A stretch of 64,000 nt of DNA, taken from assembly GCF_003337555.1 (NCBI RefSeq), contig NZ_QPJK01000003.1:116115-180114 (forward strand), written 5' to 3'. Below the pieces are notes generated by a model. It worked only from the letters and a program-made list of their open reading frames with translations, was not told where the DNA came from and ran no database searches. Position 1 is the first letter of the stretch; each line of letters opens with the position of its first letter. The position numbers and the translations under genes were made by a program. Source of the stretch: Pseudorhodoferax soli. Lineage in GTDB: Bacteria > Pseudomonadota > Gammaproteobacteria > Burkholderiales > Burkholderiaceae_C. This document shows, in pieces, positions 1 through 7,625 of this stretch.

Positions 1-1
1 C

Positions 2-193
2 GTGAGTTCCGGTGCCGACGTGCGGCGCTGGGCGCCGCTGGACGCTGCGCGCCACCGCGTGCTCGCCCAGGACATGCCGTGCCGGCCCTGCGCCCACGCC
101 GTCTGCCCCTACGACCACGGCTGCGCCACGGCCATCAGCGTGCCGCAAGTTCTGGCGGCATTGCCGGCGGATCTGCGAGCGCCGGCGCCCTGA
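2..193 (+). CDS. C-terminal end of a glycosyltransferase family 9 (heptosyltransferase-like) protein, 5' truncated by the window edge
   Basis: Only the last 63 residues are present. They carry the cysteine-rich tail CRPCAHAVCPYDHGC followed by a hydrophobic stretch with V..VLAAL. This resembles the C-terminus of ADP-heptose:LPS heptosyltransferases, which transfer heptose to the lipopolysaccharide inner core on the cytoplasmic face of the inner membrane. The true start lies outside the window. The gene runs into the 3' end of gmhB on the other strand with a 59-base convergent overlap. The next gene being a heptose-bisphosphate phosphatase supports an LPS-core role. The call rests on the tail motif and context only. 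Confidence 0.6.
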   Translation: MSSGADVRRWAPLDAARHRVLAQDMPCRPCAHAVCPYDHGCATAISVPQVLAALPADLRAPAP

Positions 194-746
194 GGATGTG
201 CCGCGCCGCCTCGTGCAGGTTGGCGGCACGCGCATGGGGCGTGCGCCAGGGGCCGCTCTTCCACACGGTCTCGTTGCCCACGTCCAGCAGCACGCTGCGG
301 CAGCCGGCGCGCTGGCCGGCCTCCACGTCGTCCAGGATGTCGCCCACCATCCAGCTGCGCGCCAGGTCCAGGCCATGCGCACGCGCGGCCTGGTGGAACA
401 GCCCTGGCGCCGGCTTGCGGCAGCTGCAGGCCGGCTCGGCCGCCGTGCCCGGCGCGTGCGGGCAGGCGTAGAAGCCCGTCAGCGGCACGCCTGCGCGCGC
501 AAGCCGGCGTGCCAGCGCCTGGCGCAGGCGCAGCAGCGCGTTGAGGTCGAAGTAGCCCAGCGCCACGCCGGGCTGGTTGGTCACGACCACGATGCGAAAG
601 CCCTGCGCATGCAACAGCCGCAGCCCGTCCAGCGCGCCGGCGGTGAAGCACATGCGCGCCGGGTCCACGTTGTAGGGCTGGTCTTCGACCAGGGTGCCGT
701 CCTTGTCCACGAACACTGCGGGGTCGCCGCCATCGTTCAGCGCCAT
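135..746 (-). CDS. gmhB: D-glycero-D-manno-heptose 1,7-bisphosphate 7-phosphatase, HAD-IIIA family
   Basis: A 203-residue cytoplasmic HAD phosphatase that would dephosphorylate heptose 1,7-bisphosphate during ADP-heptose synthesis for LPS. Motif I is VFVDKDGTL with the nucleophile Asp14 and acid/base Asp16. Motif II is VVTNQPG. A zinc loop CPHAPG...CSCRKP lies in the middle, and motif IV is VGDILDD. Length is normal for GmhB (about 180-200). The ATG at 746 is preceded by an AGGAGG seven bases upstream, which decides the start. The 3' end overlaps the heptosyltransferase-like gene. The related histidinol-phosphate phosphatase domain is an alternative, but the zinc loop and the neighbour favour GmhB. 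Confidence 0.85.
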   Translation of the reverse strand: MALNDGGDPAVFVDKDGTLVEDQPYNVDPARMCFTAGALDGLRLLHAQGFRIVVVTNQPGVALGYFDLNALLRLRQALARRLARAGVPLTGFYACPHAPGTAAEPACSCRKPAPGLFHQAARAHGLDLARSWMVGDILDDVEAGQRAGCRSVLLDVGNETVWKSGPWRTPHARAANLHEAARHILRAPALADPPAMPPELAAR

Positions 747-902
747 GGGGCCTCCTGCCGGGGGCGCGCCATGGTGGCGGCCACGGCCGGAGGGGACGTG
801 GCCGCGCCGTGGGCACGCACGCACAGGAGAAGGGAAGGGGTGGCCGCGGGGGGCGCAGTGGCTTGCATGGGCAGTCGGAATGTCGAGGTCGTGCCACTCC
901 GG

Positions 903-916
903 GCAATCCGCGTGCC
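903..916 (-). promoter_or_regulatory. Sigma-54-type promoter element facing gmhB
   Basis: On the minus strand the sequence reads GGCACGCGGATTGC, a match to the -24 GG / -12 GC sigma-54 consensus with the required 10-base spacing. A transcript would begin near 891, about 145 bases before the gmhB start. It is identical over 14 bases to the element at 5313-5326. The long leader makes its link to gmhB less certain than for the other sites. Confidence 0.5.
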
Positions 917-1099
917 CGGGACCGGCGCCGCTTGCCAGTCGCGGTAGGGCTTGCCGCAAATCTTGCGTTGCCGCGGCCGGCGCCAGGGTGGCGTTGACAC
1001 GGCGGCGCAGGGCATCGGCGCGGTGCGGCGGGCTGCTGACGGGGGGCGCCGCCCACGGCGGGGCCCGTATGTTTCCAGGTGTCACGGGGCAACCGTTTC

Positions 1100-1113
1100 G
1101 GCACGTCGCTTGC
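1100..1113 (+). promoter_or_regulatory. Sigma-54-type promoter of the rpoN gene
   Basis: The sequence GGCACGTCGCTTGC has -24 GGCAC and -12 TTGC with 10 bases between GG and GC. Transcription would begin near 1125, leaving a leader of about 26 bases before the ATG at 1151. A sigma-54 gene read from a sigma-54 promoter implies positive autoregulation. Confidence 0.6.
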
Positions 1114-1150
1114 GATGCGCTGCACTCTTCGACCACAGACCCGCGCCAAC

Positions 1151-2545
1151 ATGCTTCAACCTGCTCTCCAGCACCAGGCCCAGCCGCAGTTCTCGGTGCG
1201 CCAGCAGCGCGCCGTGCAGCTGCTGCAGATGCCCAACCTCGAATTCGCCGCCAGCATCGATGCCTGCCTGGCCAGCAACCCCTTCCTCGAGATCGACGAA
1301 CAGGCGCCGCCGCCCGCCGCGGCCGCGATGGACGAGGCGCAGGCCGTGTCCGCCGCCGGCCAGCCCTGGGGCGCCACGCTGGGCGCGCGCCAGCGCCCGC
1401 GCGGCGGCGACGGCGATTTCGACGCACTGGCCTTCCTGCCCGCGCCGGTCAGCCTGCGCGACCACCTGCACGCGCAGCTGCGCCTGCTGCGGCTGGACGA
1501 CCGCTCCTTCATGCTGGCCAGCCTGCTCTGCGAGGCGCTGGACGAAGACGGCTACCTGCGCCTGGACCCCACCGAGGTGGCGGCGCTGGGCGAACTGCAG
1601 CCCGCCGCAGGCGTCGCCGAACTCGACGCGGCCCTGGCCTGCGTGCAGACGCTGGACCCGCCCGGCGTGGGCGCGCGCAGCCTGGTCGAGTGCCTGCAGC
1701 TGCAGCTGGCCAGCCACCCCGACGCGCAGGAGCGCCAGCTCTGCACGCGGCTGCTGACCGAGGCCGAACCGGCGCTGCGCACCGGCGACGTGGCGCGCTG
1801 CGCCCGCCTGCTGGGCTGCAGCGCCGCCACGGTGCAGCGGCTGCTGCGGCTGCTGCGCGGGCTGGACCCGCATCCGGGCTGGCGCCACGGCGGCGAGCCC
1901 GTGCGCTACGTGGTGCCCGACGTGCTGGCCCGGCGCACGCGCACGGGCTGGACGGCCCAGCTCAACGAGGCCGTGGTGCCGCGCGTGCAGCTGCACCGCG
2001 CCTATGCCGAGCTCTACCGCCAGCACCGCGGCACGGCCGCGCCCGCGCTGGCCGGCCAGCTGCAGGAGGCGCGGTGGACGCTGCGCAACGTGGAGCAGCG
2101 CTTCTCCACCATCCTCGCCGTGGCGCAGTCCATCGTGCGCCGGCAGCAGCGCTTCCTGGACCACGGGCCCCTGGCCATGCAGCCGCTGGTGCTGCGCCAG
2201 GTGGCCGAGGAACTGGGCATGCACGAGTCCACGGTCTCGCGCGTCACGCACCAGAAGTTCATCGCCACGCCCTCGGGCACCTTCGAGCTGGGCTACTTCT
2301 TCTCGCGCGGCCTGTCCGTGGTCGGCGGCGGGCAATGCTCGCCCACGGCCGTGCGCGAACTCGTGCACGAGATCATCGTGCGCGAGAAGGGCGCGCCGCT
2401 GTCGGACGTGGCCATTGCGCTGCAACTGGCGCGCCGCGGCATCCGCGTGGCACGCCGCACCGTCACCAAATACCGCCAGCAGCTGGGCCTGGGAACGGCC
2501 GGCCTGCGGGCAGCAAGGGGCATGGCCCAGGGAGCATCCACATGA
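1151..2545 (+). CDS. rpoN: RNA polymerase sigma-54 factor (RpoN family, probably a second copy)
   Basis: A 464-residue sigma-54 factor that directs core RNA polymerase to -24/-12 promoters and needs an AAA+ activator to open them. Region I is the glutamine/leucine-rich N-terminus (residues 1-50, QFSVRQQRAVQLLQMPNLEF...SNPFLEID). The core-binding region follows. The helix-turn-helix is at about 340-365 (LRQVAEELGMHESTVSRVT), and the RpoN box ARRTVTKYRQ lies near the C-terminus (about 433-443), as in all active members. The ATG at 1151 is chosen because family homology begins exactly there, although no strong ribosome site precedes it. The usual rpoN neighbours (lptB upstream, hpf/ptsN downstream) are absent, so this is probably an accessory copy. 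The stop overlaps the next start (ATGA). Confidence 0.93.
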   Translation: MLQPALQHQAQPQFSVRQQRAVQLLQMPNLEFAASIDACLASNPFLEIDEQAPPPAAAAMDEAQAVSAAGQPWGATLGARQRPRGGDGDFDALAFLPAPVSLRDHLHAQLRLLRLDDRSFMLASLLCEALDEDGYLRLDPTEVAALGELQPAAGVAELDAALACVQTLDPPGVGARSLVECLQLQLASHPDAQERQLCTRLLTEAEPALRTGDVARCARLLGCSAATVQRLLRLLRGLDPHPGWRHGGEPVRYVVPDVLARRTRTGWTAQLNEAVVPRVQLHRAYAELYRQHRGTAAPALAGQLQEARWTLRNVEQRFSTILAVAQSIVRRQQRFLDHGPLAMQPLVLRQVAEELGMHESTVSRVTHQKFIATPSGTFELGYFFSRGLSVVGGGQCSPTAVRELVHEIIVREKGAPLSDVAIALQLARRGIRVARRTVTKYRQQLGLGTAGLRAARGMAQGAST

Positions 2546-2820
2546 ACAGCACGTCCCCCAAGGAGAGCGGCGCGGGCACGCGCCCGGTGACCGACGGCAC
2601 GGTGGCCAACATCGGCGCCGGCGGCGCGCTGGAGACGGGCCGCGCCGCCACGGGCGAGCCCAACAACGGCCCGGCCCATCCCGAGCGCATGCAGGACAAG
2701 GCGGCCGACGCCGCGGGCGAGCGCCAGGACGACTCCGTGCCGCTCGGCCTGCACAGCGACAAGACGCCGCAGGCCAACACCGAGCCGCCACCCGCGCACG
2801 ACGACGACGCCGACCGCTGA
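2542..2820 (+). CDS. Small hydrophilic protein of unknown function co-transcribed with rpoN
   Basis: A 92-residue polar protein, rich in Gly, Ala, Asp, Glu and Pro, with no membrane segment, signal peptide or cysteine. It begins at an ATG overlapping the rpoN stop codon by four bases, so it is almost certainly translated from the same mRNA. The sequence (TVANIGAGGALETGRAATGEPNNGPAHPERM) suggests a disordered, stress-type protein. No family is recognised. Translational coupling to rpoN is the only clue to its role. Confidence 0.7.
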   Translation: MNSTSPKESGAGTRPVTDGTVANIGAGGALETGRAATGEPNNGPAHPERMQDKAADAAGERQDDSVPLGLHSDKTPQANTEPPPAHDDDADR

Positions 2821-2831
2821 GCCCCGGCCCG

Positions 2832-2845
2832 GGACCGCGGTTTGC
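2832..2845 (+). promoter_or_regulatory. Sigma-54-type promoter element ahead of the cytochrome oxidase subunit I gene
   Basis: GGACCGCGGTTTGC has GG and GC separated by 10 bases and ends in the shared CGCGGTTTGCC block also seen at 7948. The -24 half (GGACC) is weaker than GGCAC. Transcription would start near 2857, some 28 bases before the ATG at 2885. Confidence 0.45.
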
Positions 2846-2884
2846 CAGCGCTGTGGCGTCCCATTCGCACAGGAGCGCCTCTCG

Positions 2885-4495
2885 ATGAGCACCCCACCGC
2901 TGGCCCATCCCGTCCCCGAGCCGCACGCCCTGCCGCATGGCTGGGCGCGCTGGCTGGGCGCCACCAACCACAAGGACATCGGCACGCTGTACCTGCTGTT
3001 CAGCTTCGCGATGCTGATGGTGGGCGGTGTCTTTGCGCTGGCCCTCAGGGCCGAACTGCTGCAGCCCGGCCTGCAGCTGCTCAACCCGGACCTGTACAAC
3101 CAGCTCGTCACCATGCACGGCCTGGTGATGGTGTTCGGCGCCATCATGCCGGCCTTCGTGGGCTTTGCGAACTGGATGCTGCCGCTGCAGATCGGCGCCT
3201 CCGACATGGCCTTCGCGCGCATGAACAACTTCAGCTTCTGGCTGCTGGCGGTGGCCGGCGTGGCGCTGCTGGCCTCGTTCGGCGTGACGGGCGGCGCGCC
3301 CGCCGCGGGCTGGACGCTGTACGCGCCGCTGTCGCTGCAGATGGGTCCCGGCATGGACATGGCCATCTTCTCGATCCACCTGATGGGCGCCAGCTCCATC
3401 ATGGGCGCCATCAACATCATCGTGACGCTGCTCAACATGCGCGCGCCCGGCATGACGCTGCTGAAGATGCCGATGTTCTGCTGGGCCTGGCTGGTCACGG
3501 CCTACCTGCTGATCGCGGTGATGCCGGTGCTGGCCGGCGCGATCACCATGACGCTGACGGACCGGCATTTCGGCACCAGCTTCTTCAACCCGGCCGGCGG
3601 TGGCGACCCGGTGCTCTACCAGCATGTGTTCTGGTTCTTCGGCCACCCGGAGGTCTACATCATGATCCTGCCGGCCTTCGGCATCGTGAGCCATGTGATC
3701 CCGGCCTTCGCGCGCAAGAAGCTGTTCGGCTACCTGTCCATGGTCTATGCGCTGGCGGCGATCGCCATCGTCTCCTTCGTGGTCTGGGCCCACCACATGT
3801 TCACCACCGGCATGCCGGTCACGGGCCAGCTGTTCTTCATGTACGCCACGCTGCTGGTGGCCGTGCCCACGGCGGTCAAGGTGTTCAACTGGGTCGCCAC
3901 CATGTGGCAGGGCTCCATGAGCTTCGAGACCCCCATGCTGTTCGCCGTCGGCTTCGTTTTCGTGTTCACGGTGGGCGGGCTGTCCGGCGTGATGCTGGCG
4001 CTGGCGCCGCTGGACCTGCAATACCACGACACCTACTTCGTCGTCGCGCACTTCCACTACGTGCTGGTGGCCGGCTCGCTGTTCGGCCTGTTCGCGGGCT
4101 ACTACTACTGGGTGCCCAAGTGGACCGGCGTGATGACGTCGGAGCGCCGCGGCCGCTGGCACTTCTGGGTCTCCATCGTCTCGCTGAACGTGACCTTCTT
4201 CCCGATGCACTTCCTGGGCCTGGCCGGCATGCCGCGGCGCTATGTGGACTATGCGGCCCAGTTCACCGACATCCATGCGCTGACCAGCGTGGGCGCCTTC
4301 GTGTTCGGGTTGGCCCAGGTCTACTTCCTCTTCTGGGTGCTGCTGCCCGCGCTGCGCAAGCGCGGCGCACCGGCGCCGCAGCGGCCCTGGGAAGGCGCCG
4401 AAGGCCTGGAATGGGAGGTGCCGTCGCCCGCGCCGTTCCACACCTTCGAGCAGCCGCCCAAGCTGGACGCCACAGCCACGCGCGTGGTGGCCTGA
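2885..4495 (+). CDS. ctaD: Cytochrome c oxidase subunit I, aa3 type (CtaD homologue)
   Basis: A 536-residue integral membrane haem-copper oxidase subunit I with about 12 membrane helices, which reduces O2 and pumps protons. It starts with the family signature WLGATNHKDIGTLYL. The active-site helix has GHPEVY (about residues 253-258: CuB His, the proton-channel Glu and the cross-linked Tyr). The CuB histidine pair is in VWAHHMF (about 303-304), the K-channel lysine in VPTAVKVFNW, and the haem ligands in VVAHFHYVLVAGS. Unlike a normal cta operon, no subunit II, III or assembly gene is nearby; only a DUF2244 gene follows. This is therefore an orphan, probably a paralogue able to assemble with subunits encoded elsewhere. 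A sigma-54-like promoter precedes it. Confidence 0.92.
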   Translation: MSTPPLAHPVPEPHALPHGWARWLGATNHKDIGTLYLLFSFAMLMVGGVFALALRAELLQPGLQLLNPDLYNQLVTMHGLVMVFGAIMPAFVGFANWMLPLQIGASDMAFARMNNFSFWLLAVAGVALLASFGVTGGAPAAGWTLYAPLSLQMGPGMDMAIFSIHLMGASSIMGAINIIVTLLNMRAPGMTLLKMPMFCWAWLVTAYLLIAVMPVLAGAITMTLTDRHFGTSFFNPAGGGDPVLYQHVFWFFGHPEVYIMILPAFGIVSHVIPAFARKKLFGYLSMVYALAAIAIVSFVVWAHHMFTTGMPVTGQLFFMYATLLVAVPTAVKVFNWVATMWQGSMSFETPMLFAVGFVFVFTVGGLSGVMLALAPLDLQYHDTYFVVAHFHYVLVAGSLFGLFAGYYYWVPKWTGVMTSERRGRWHFWVSIVSLNVTFFPMHFLGLAGMPRRYVDYAAQFTDIHALTSVGAFVFGLAQVYFLFWVLLPALRKRGAPAPQRPWEGAEGLEWEVPSPAPFHTFEQPPKLDATATRVVA

Positions 4496-4500
4496 GCGCC

Positions 4501-4959
4501 ATGGCGCAGCAGGCCGGGGCGCCGCTGCACAGCTGGCGGCTGCTGCGCCCGCATGCATTGCGGCCGTGCCAGTTCTTCGGCGCGCTTGGGGCCATCGCCG
4601 CCTGGCTGCTGCTGGTGGCCGGCGTGGCGCTGGGCCTGGGCTACTGGCCGGTGGCGCTGTGCTGCGCGCTGGCGCTGGCGGCGGCCGTGGCGGGCTTCGT
4701 GCATGCGGCCCGCCACGCGCTGGACGGCGAGCAGGTCCACCTGCATGCCGACGGCAGCCTGGAGGTCTGGAGCATGCGGGGCAGCGCCCGGCAGTGCCAG
4801 CGCCTGCCGGTGGCCTGGCTGCGCGTGGAAGCCGACCACGCCGGCCTGCGGCTCAGCAGCGGCGGCCGGCGCGTGTGCGTGGCCACGCAGCTCGGTGCCG
4901 TGGCGCGTGCGCGTTTCGCCGCCGAACTGCGCGCGGCCTTGCGCATGCCGCGGTACTAG
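4501..4959 (+). CDS. DUF2244 membrane protein
   Basis: A 152-residue inner-membrane protein with two adjacent helices (about residues 33-75), followed by a soluble C-terminal domain with repeated short beta-type segments. This is the DUF2244 layout. In many proteobacteria DUF2244 genes lie in cytochrome c oxidase clusters. Here it follows the oxidase subunit I gene by only five bases, so it is co-transcribed and presumably serves that oxidase. Molecular function is not established. Its stop overlaps the 3' end of the convergent gene by four bases. Confidence 0.75.
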   Translation: MAQQAGAPLHSWRLLRPHALRPCQFFGALGAIAAWLLLVAGVALGLGYWPVALCCALALAAAVAGFVHAARHALDGEQVHLHADGSLEVWSMRGSARQCQRLPVAWLRVEADHAGLRLSSGGRRVCVATQLGAVARARFAAELRAALRMPRY

Positions 4960-5285
4960 GGCGCGCCGGCCCCGGCGCCGCCGTGTCGGGTGGCGGGCGG
5001 CTGGGGCGGCGTGGCCGTTGCGAACAGGCTGCCGTTGACAGCCCCGCCGGGCTCACCGGGTTCCGGCGGCCGCTCGGCCGCCAGCAGCGCGCGGCCGCGC
5101 GGCGTGATCGCCAGCACGCGCGCCACGCGGTGCGGCGGCGCCGGGGCGTCGCCCGCCGTGCGCAGAAACAGCGCTGCCACCAGGTCTGCCGCGCGCAGCA
5201 ACTGGGCTTCGTCCATCTCTGCGCGCTGCGTGAGTTGCAGCGGCAAGGTGGCGGTCTCGATCTTCTTCAGCAGGGACAGGGTCAT
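4956..5285 (-). CDS. Small soluble protein of unknown function, winged-helix-like
   Basis: A 109-residue protein beginning MTLSLLKKIETATLPLQL. The segment LLRAADLV...RVARVLAITPRGRALLAAE looks like a small winged-helix or MarR-like end (helices, then an ITxxGRxLL wing). A related protein occurs at 55660-55944: both share an L(K/R)(K/R)IE.A..P opening and a LLRA..LV...V.....GRA.LA end, which suggests a small paralogous family. The ATG at 5285 has AGGAGG nine bases upstream. A sigma-54-type element lies 28 bases upstream. The tail after residue 75 is Pro/Gly-rich and probably disordered. Confidence 0.7.
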   Translation of the reverse strand: MTLSLLKKIETATLPLQLTQRAEMDEAQLLRAADLVAALFLRTAGDAPAPPHRVARVLAITPRGRALLAAERPPEPGEPGGAVNGSLFATATPPQPPATRHGGAGAGAP

Positions 5286-5312
5286 GCGGATGCGCCTCCT
5301 GGGCAAGTCAGA

Positions 5313-5326
5313 GCAATCCGCGTGCC
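5313..5326 (-). promoter_or_regulatory. Sigma-54-type promoter of the 4956-5285 gene
   Basis: On the minus strand GGCACGCGGATTGC, identical to the element at 903-916. The -12 dinucleotide lies 28 bases before the ATG at 5285. The predicted start near 5301 leaves a 16-base leader that just accommodates the AGGAGG site. Confidence 0.6.
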
Positions 5327-5414
5327 TGGTCTGGCGGAACAGGGGCCTGCGCAGGCGCCGCGGCATCGGCCGCGGCGGCCGTGCTCGGGCCAGGGCTGCG
5401 TGGCGTCCGGCCGG

Positions 5415-5669
5415 TCAGGCGCCGGGCCGGCGCAGCATCAGCACGATGCCCCACAGCGCGGCCAGGCCGACCAGCACGTAGACCGCGCGCGACAGCAGGC
5501 TCATGCTGCCGAACAGCGTGGCCACGAGGTCGACCTGCAGCAGCCCCACGAGCCCCCAGTTCAGCCCCCCCACCACGAGCAGCACCAGGGCGATGTAGTC
5601 GAGCAGGTTGAAGGGCCGGCGGGCCGGGGCGTGCAGGGGTTGGGAAGCGGTGGTCTGACCGATGGCCAT
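5415..5669 (-). CDS. DUF378 small membrane protein
   Basis: An 84-residue protein with two hydrophobic helices. The first holds the family signature ALVLLVVGGLNWGLVGL and is followed by DLVATLFGSMSLLSRAVYVLVGLAALWGI, matching DUF378 (YuzA type). Function is unknown; it is an inner-membrane protein. The ATG at 5669 is preceded by AAGGAG at good spacing. It has its own sigma-54-type promoter at 5716-5729. The C-terminus is short and basic (LRRPGA). Confidence 0.85.
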   Translation of the reverse strand: MAIGQTTASQPLHAPARRPFNLLDYIALVLLVVGGLNWGLVGLLQVDLVATLFGSMSLLSRAVYVLVGLAALWGIVLMLRRPGA

Positions 5670-5715
5670 GGAGAACTCCTTGGAAAGGGTGGATGGAAGG
5701 GGACACGGATGGTTG

Positions 5716-5729
5716 GCAATCGGCATGCC
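5716..5729 (-). promoter_or_regulatory. Sigma-54-type promoter of the DUF378 gene
   Basis: Minus strand GGCATGCCGATTGC, with GG-N10-GC spacing and the shared CGATTGCC end. The predicted start is near 5704, about 35 bases before the ATG. Confidence 0.55.
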
Positions 5730-5798
5730 GGCTGTCGGTGTCCGCCGCCCGCCGCGGCGCACGCCGGCGTGGCTGCCCGGAGCGCGCGCGCAGCGGCG

Positions 5799-6704
5799 TT
5801 ACGGCCGGCCCGCGGGCGTCGGGGGACCGGGCGGCGTGGCCGGCGTGGCCGGCATGGCCGGGGCCTCGATGGCGCGGCCGGCCAGCAGCTCGAACTCCTG
5901 GCGGTCGTGCGCGCAGAAGACGGTCACGGCCGCCTCGCTGCGGTTGCGCAGTTCGCGCAGGCGCTGCTGGTTCTCCAGCCGCGCGCGGCGGTCCTTCTCC
6001 ATGACCGTCTGGTACAGGCGCAGGCCGGGCGGGCACCAGGGCCGGTCGCGGTGCATCTCCCCGTGGTGGAAGTAGGCGTCGCCGGTCAGCAGCAGCCAGC
6101 GCCCGCCGGTCTGCACGGCCACGCCGGCATGGCCCAGGGTGTGGCCGGGCAGGGGCACGAGCAGCACCTCGGGCGGCAGGCCGGACAGCGCGCGCACGCA
6201 CCGAAAGCCGAACCAGGGCTCGCCCTCGTTGCCTTCGTAGACCTGCCAGCGGCGCTGGTAACCCCATTGCTGCGGCCGGTAGCGTTGGCGGTCGAGCCAG
6301 CTGGCCTGGGCCACGGCGTCGTCGCGCTCGGCACGCAGCATGTGCACGCGCGCCTGCGGAAAGTCGTCCAGGCCGCCGGCGTGGTCGAAGTCCAGGTGCG
6401 TGAGCACGATGTGGCGCACGTCCAGCGGGTCCAGGCCCAGCCGTTCGATCTGGCGCAGCGCCGTCATCTCCTCGCGCAGCGCGGGCGCCATCAGCCGCAG
6501 GAAGAAGGGGCTGAGCCGGTTGTGCGGGTCGTGCACGTCGCGCAGGCCGTAGCCGGTGTCCACCAGCACCAGGCCGTCGCTGGTCTCCAGCAGCAGGCAA
6601 TGGCAGCACAGCTGCGCGCGTGTGAGCGCGCCGCCACGCTGCCCGTCCATGAGGTGGCCGCCGAGCGGGCAGGCCGTGATGCAGTTCAGGTGGTGGATGC
6701 GCAT
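5799..6704 (-). CDS. Metallo-beta-lactamase-fold hydrolase, N-acyl homoserine lactonase-like
   Basis: A 301-residue soluble protein starting MRIHHLNCITACPLGG, the opening typical of AHL-lactonase-like MBL proteins. The metal motif is THLDFDHAGG (about residues 102-111), where the usual HxHxDH reads HLDFDH with Asp in the second His position. Further ligands lie in PLPGHTLGHAGV and in LLTGDAYFHHG. The substrate is unknown; lactone hydrolysis is inferred only from the fold and N-terminus. The C-terminal 20 residues are Pro/Ala-rich. It lies 92 bases downstream of the DUF421 gene on the same strand and may share its transcript. Confidence 0.8.
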   Translation of the reverse strand: MRIHHLNCITACPLGGHLMDGQRGGALTRAQLCCHCLLLETSDGLVLVDTGYGLRDVHDPHNRLSPFFLRLMAPALREEMTALRQIERLGLDPLDVRHIVLTHLDFDHAGGLDDFPQARVHMLRAERDDAVAQASWLDRQRYRPQQWGYQRRWQVYEGNEGEPWFGFRCVRALSGLPPEVLLVPLPGHTLGHAGVAVQTGGRWLLLTGDAYFHHGEMHRDRPWCPPGLRLYQTVMEKDRRARLENQQRLRELRNRSEAAVTVFCAHDRQEFELLAGRAIEAPAMPATPATPPGPPTPAGRP

Positions 6705-6796
6705 GTGGGCTGCGCGGCAAGCGGCGCTCCCGGCCCGGCTGTGGCCTTTTGTCGCGGGTGCGGATGGGCCGGCTGCGCGCTGGCCGGGCCCGCGGA

Positions 6797-7285
6797 TCAG
6801 CCGCGCAGGTGCGCGGCCATGCCCTCGGCACGGCGCAGGATGCTGATCTTGCCGTCGGCTTCGACCAGCGCGAGCTTCATGTCGGCGACATCGCAGTCGG
6901 CCTCGCGCAGGGCCTGCATCACGTCCTCGCGCGTGACGTGCTCGGCGCGCAGCCGCTCGTCGAGGATGCGGCCGTCGTAGCCCACCACCACGGCCTCGCC
7001 CTCGGCCAGCTTGCGGATGCGGTCGCTGCGCGCGCTGAGCCGGCTCACCAGCGCGTTGAGCCCCAGCAGCGTGCAGGCCACGATGAGACCACCCAGCACC
7101 GATTCCTCGCCGCCGGTCAGGGCGTTGGACACGCCCTCGCTGAGCAGCATCACGACCAGCAGGTCGAAGGGCGTGAACTGCCCGACCGTGCGCTTGCCGG
7201 ACATGCGCATGAGCAGCAGCAGCGCCGCATAGACGGCAGTGGCGCGCAGCACCAGTTCCCACCAGGGCACGCTCAGTTCGAACAT
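6797..7285 (-). CDS. DUF421 (YetF-like) membrane protein
   Basis: A 162-residue protein with three N-terminal helices (about residues 10-75), including RMSGKRTVGQFTPFDLLVVMLLSEGVSNAL, the DUF421 signature. A cytoplasmic YetF domain follows, ending in MKLALVEADGKISIL. Function is unknown; YetF-type proteins occur in stress and sporulation settings. Length is at the short end of the family, since the second copy of the soluble domain is lacking. ATG at 7285. Confidence 0.88.
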   Translation of the reverse strand: MFELSVPWWELVLRATAVYAALLLLMRMSGKRTVGQFTPFDLLVVMLLSEGVSNALTGGEESVLGGLIVACTLLGLNALVSRLSARSDRIRKLAEGEAVVVGYDGRILDERLRAEHVTREDVMQALREADCDVADMKLALVEADGKISILRRAEGMAAHLRG

Positions 7286-7355
7286 GCGGTTCTCTCCGTG
7301 TCGTCGTTGCAGGCGGCGGCAGTCCTTGCGGCAGGTTTTGCCGCAGCGCAGTGCC

Positions 7356-7625
7356 TCAGTCGCCGCGTTCCCACGTGCCCGCGGGCCGGATGGCGGAAAT
7401 CGTCACGCCGCGCAGGGCCAGCTGCACCACATCGCTGCTGCGCCGCCGGGCCGTCTTGCGGTCCAGGCGGCCCAGGCCGAGGGCGCGTGCGCGCTTGAGC
7501 GCGGCCGCGGCGAACTGCTCTGCAGAAGGCGTGCCGCGGCACACCAGCTCGATGGCGAGATGGCGCCCGTCGGCGTGGTGGGCGCGCGCGACCCAGCGCG
7601 ACAGGCCCGCGCCGGCCAGCATCAT
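7356..7625 (-). CDS. Small hypothetical protein
   Basis: An 89-residue soluble protein with a mixed beta/alpha start (ARAHHADGRHLAIELVCRGTPSAEQFAAAALKRARALGL) and a basic middle. No family is recognised. Its ATG at 7625 overlaps the stop of the preceding gene by four bases (ATGA), so the two are translationally coupled. A second ATG at 7622 immediately follows and could also be used. It ends 71 bases upstream of the DUF421 start on the same strand and could be part of the same transcript. Confidence 0.65.
   Translation of the reverse strand: MMLAGAGLSRWVARAHHADGRHLAIELVCRGTPSAEQFAAAALKRARALGLGRLDRKTARRRSSDVVQLALRGVTISAIRPAGTWERGD

Larger units (their letters stand above)
747..1150. other. 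Divergent intergenic region between gmhB and rpoN
   Basis: No convincing gene is seen. It holds two sigma-54-like promoter elements, one facing gmhB (903-916, minus) and one facing rpoN (1100-1113, plus). A 7-bp inverted repeat (cggccac 778-784 / gtggccg 798-804) lies in the presumed gmhB leader. A TTGACA at 994-999 has no recognisable -10 partner. Confidence 0.5.

Noticed and set aside
994-999. TTGACA as a -35 element in front of rpoN
   Set aside because: No -10 hexamer lies 16-18 bases downstream, and a better sigma-54-type element is present nearer the gene.
1082-4558. Very long minus-strand open frame opposite rpoN and ctaD
   Set aside because: It is a shadow of GC-rich coding DNA: rich in His, Arg, Gly and Gln, with no domain, and the plus strand encodes well-known families.
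6717-6730. Minus-strand GGAGCGCCGCTTGC resembling the sigma-54-type elements
   Set aside because: Spacing fits, but it lies 13 bases before the ATG at 6704 and the -24 half lacks the A(C/T) part. Transcription would begin at the start codon; it is likely chance.
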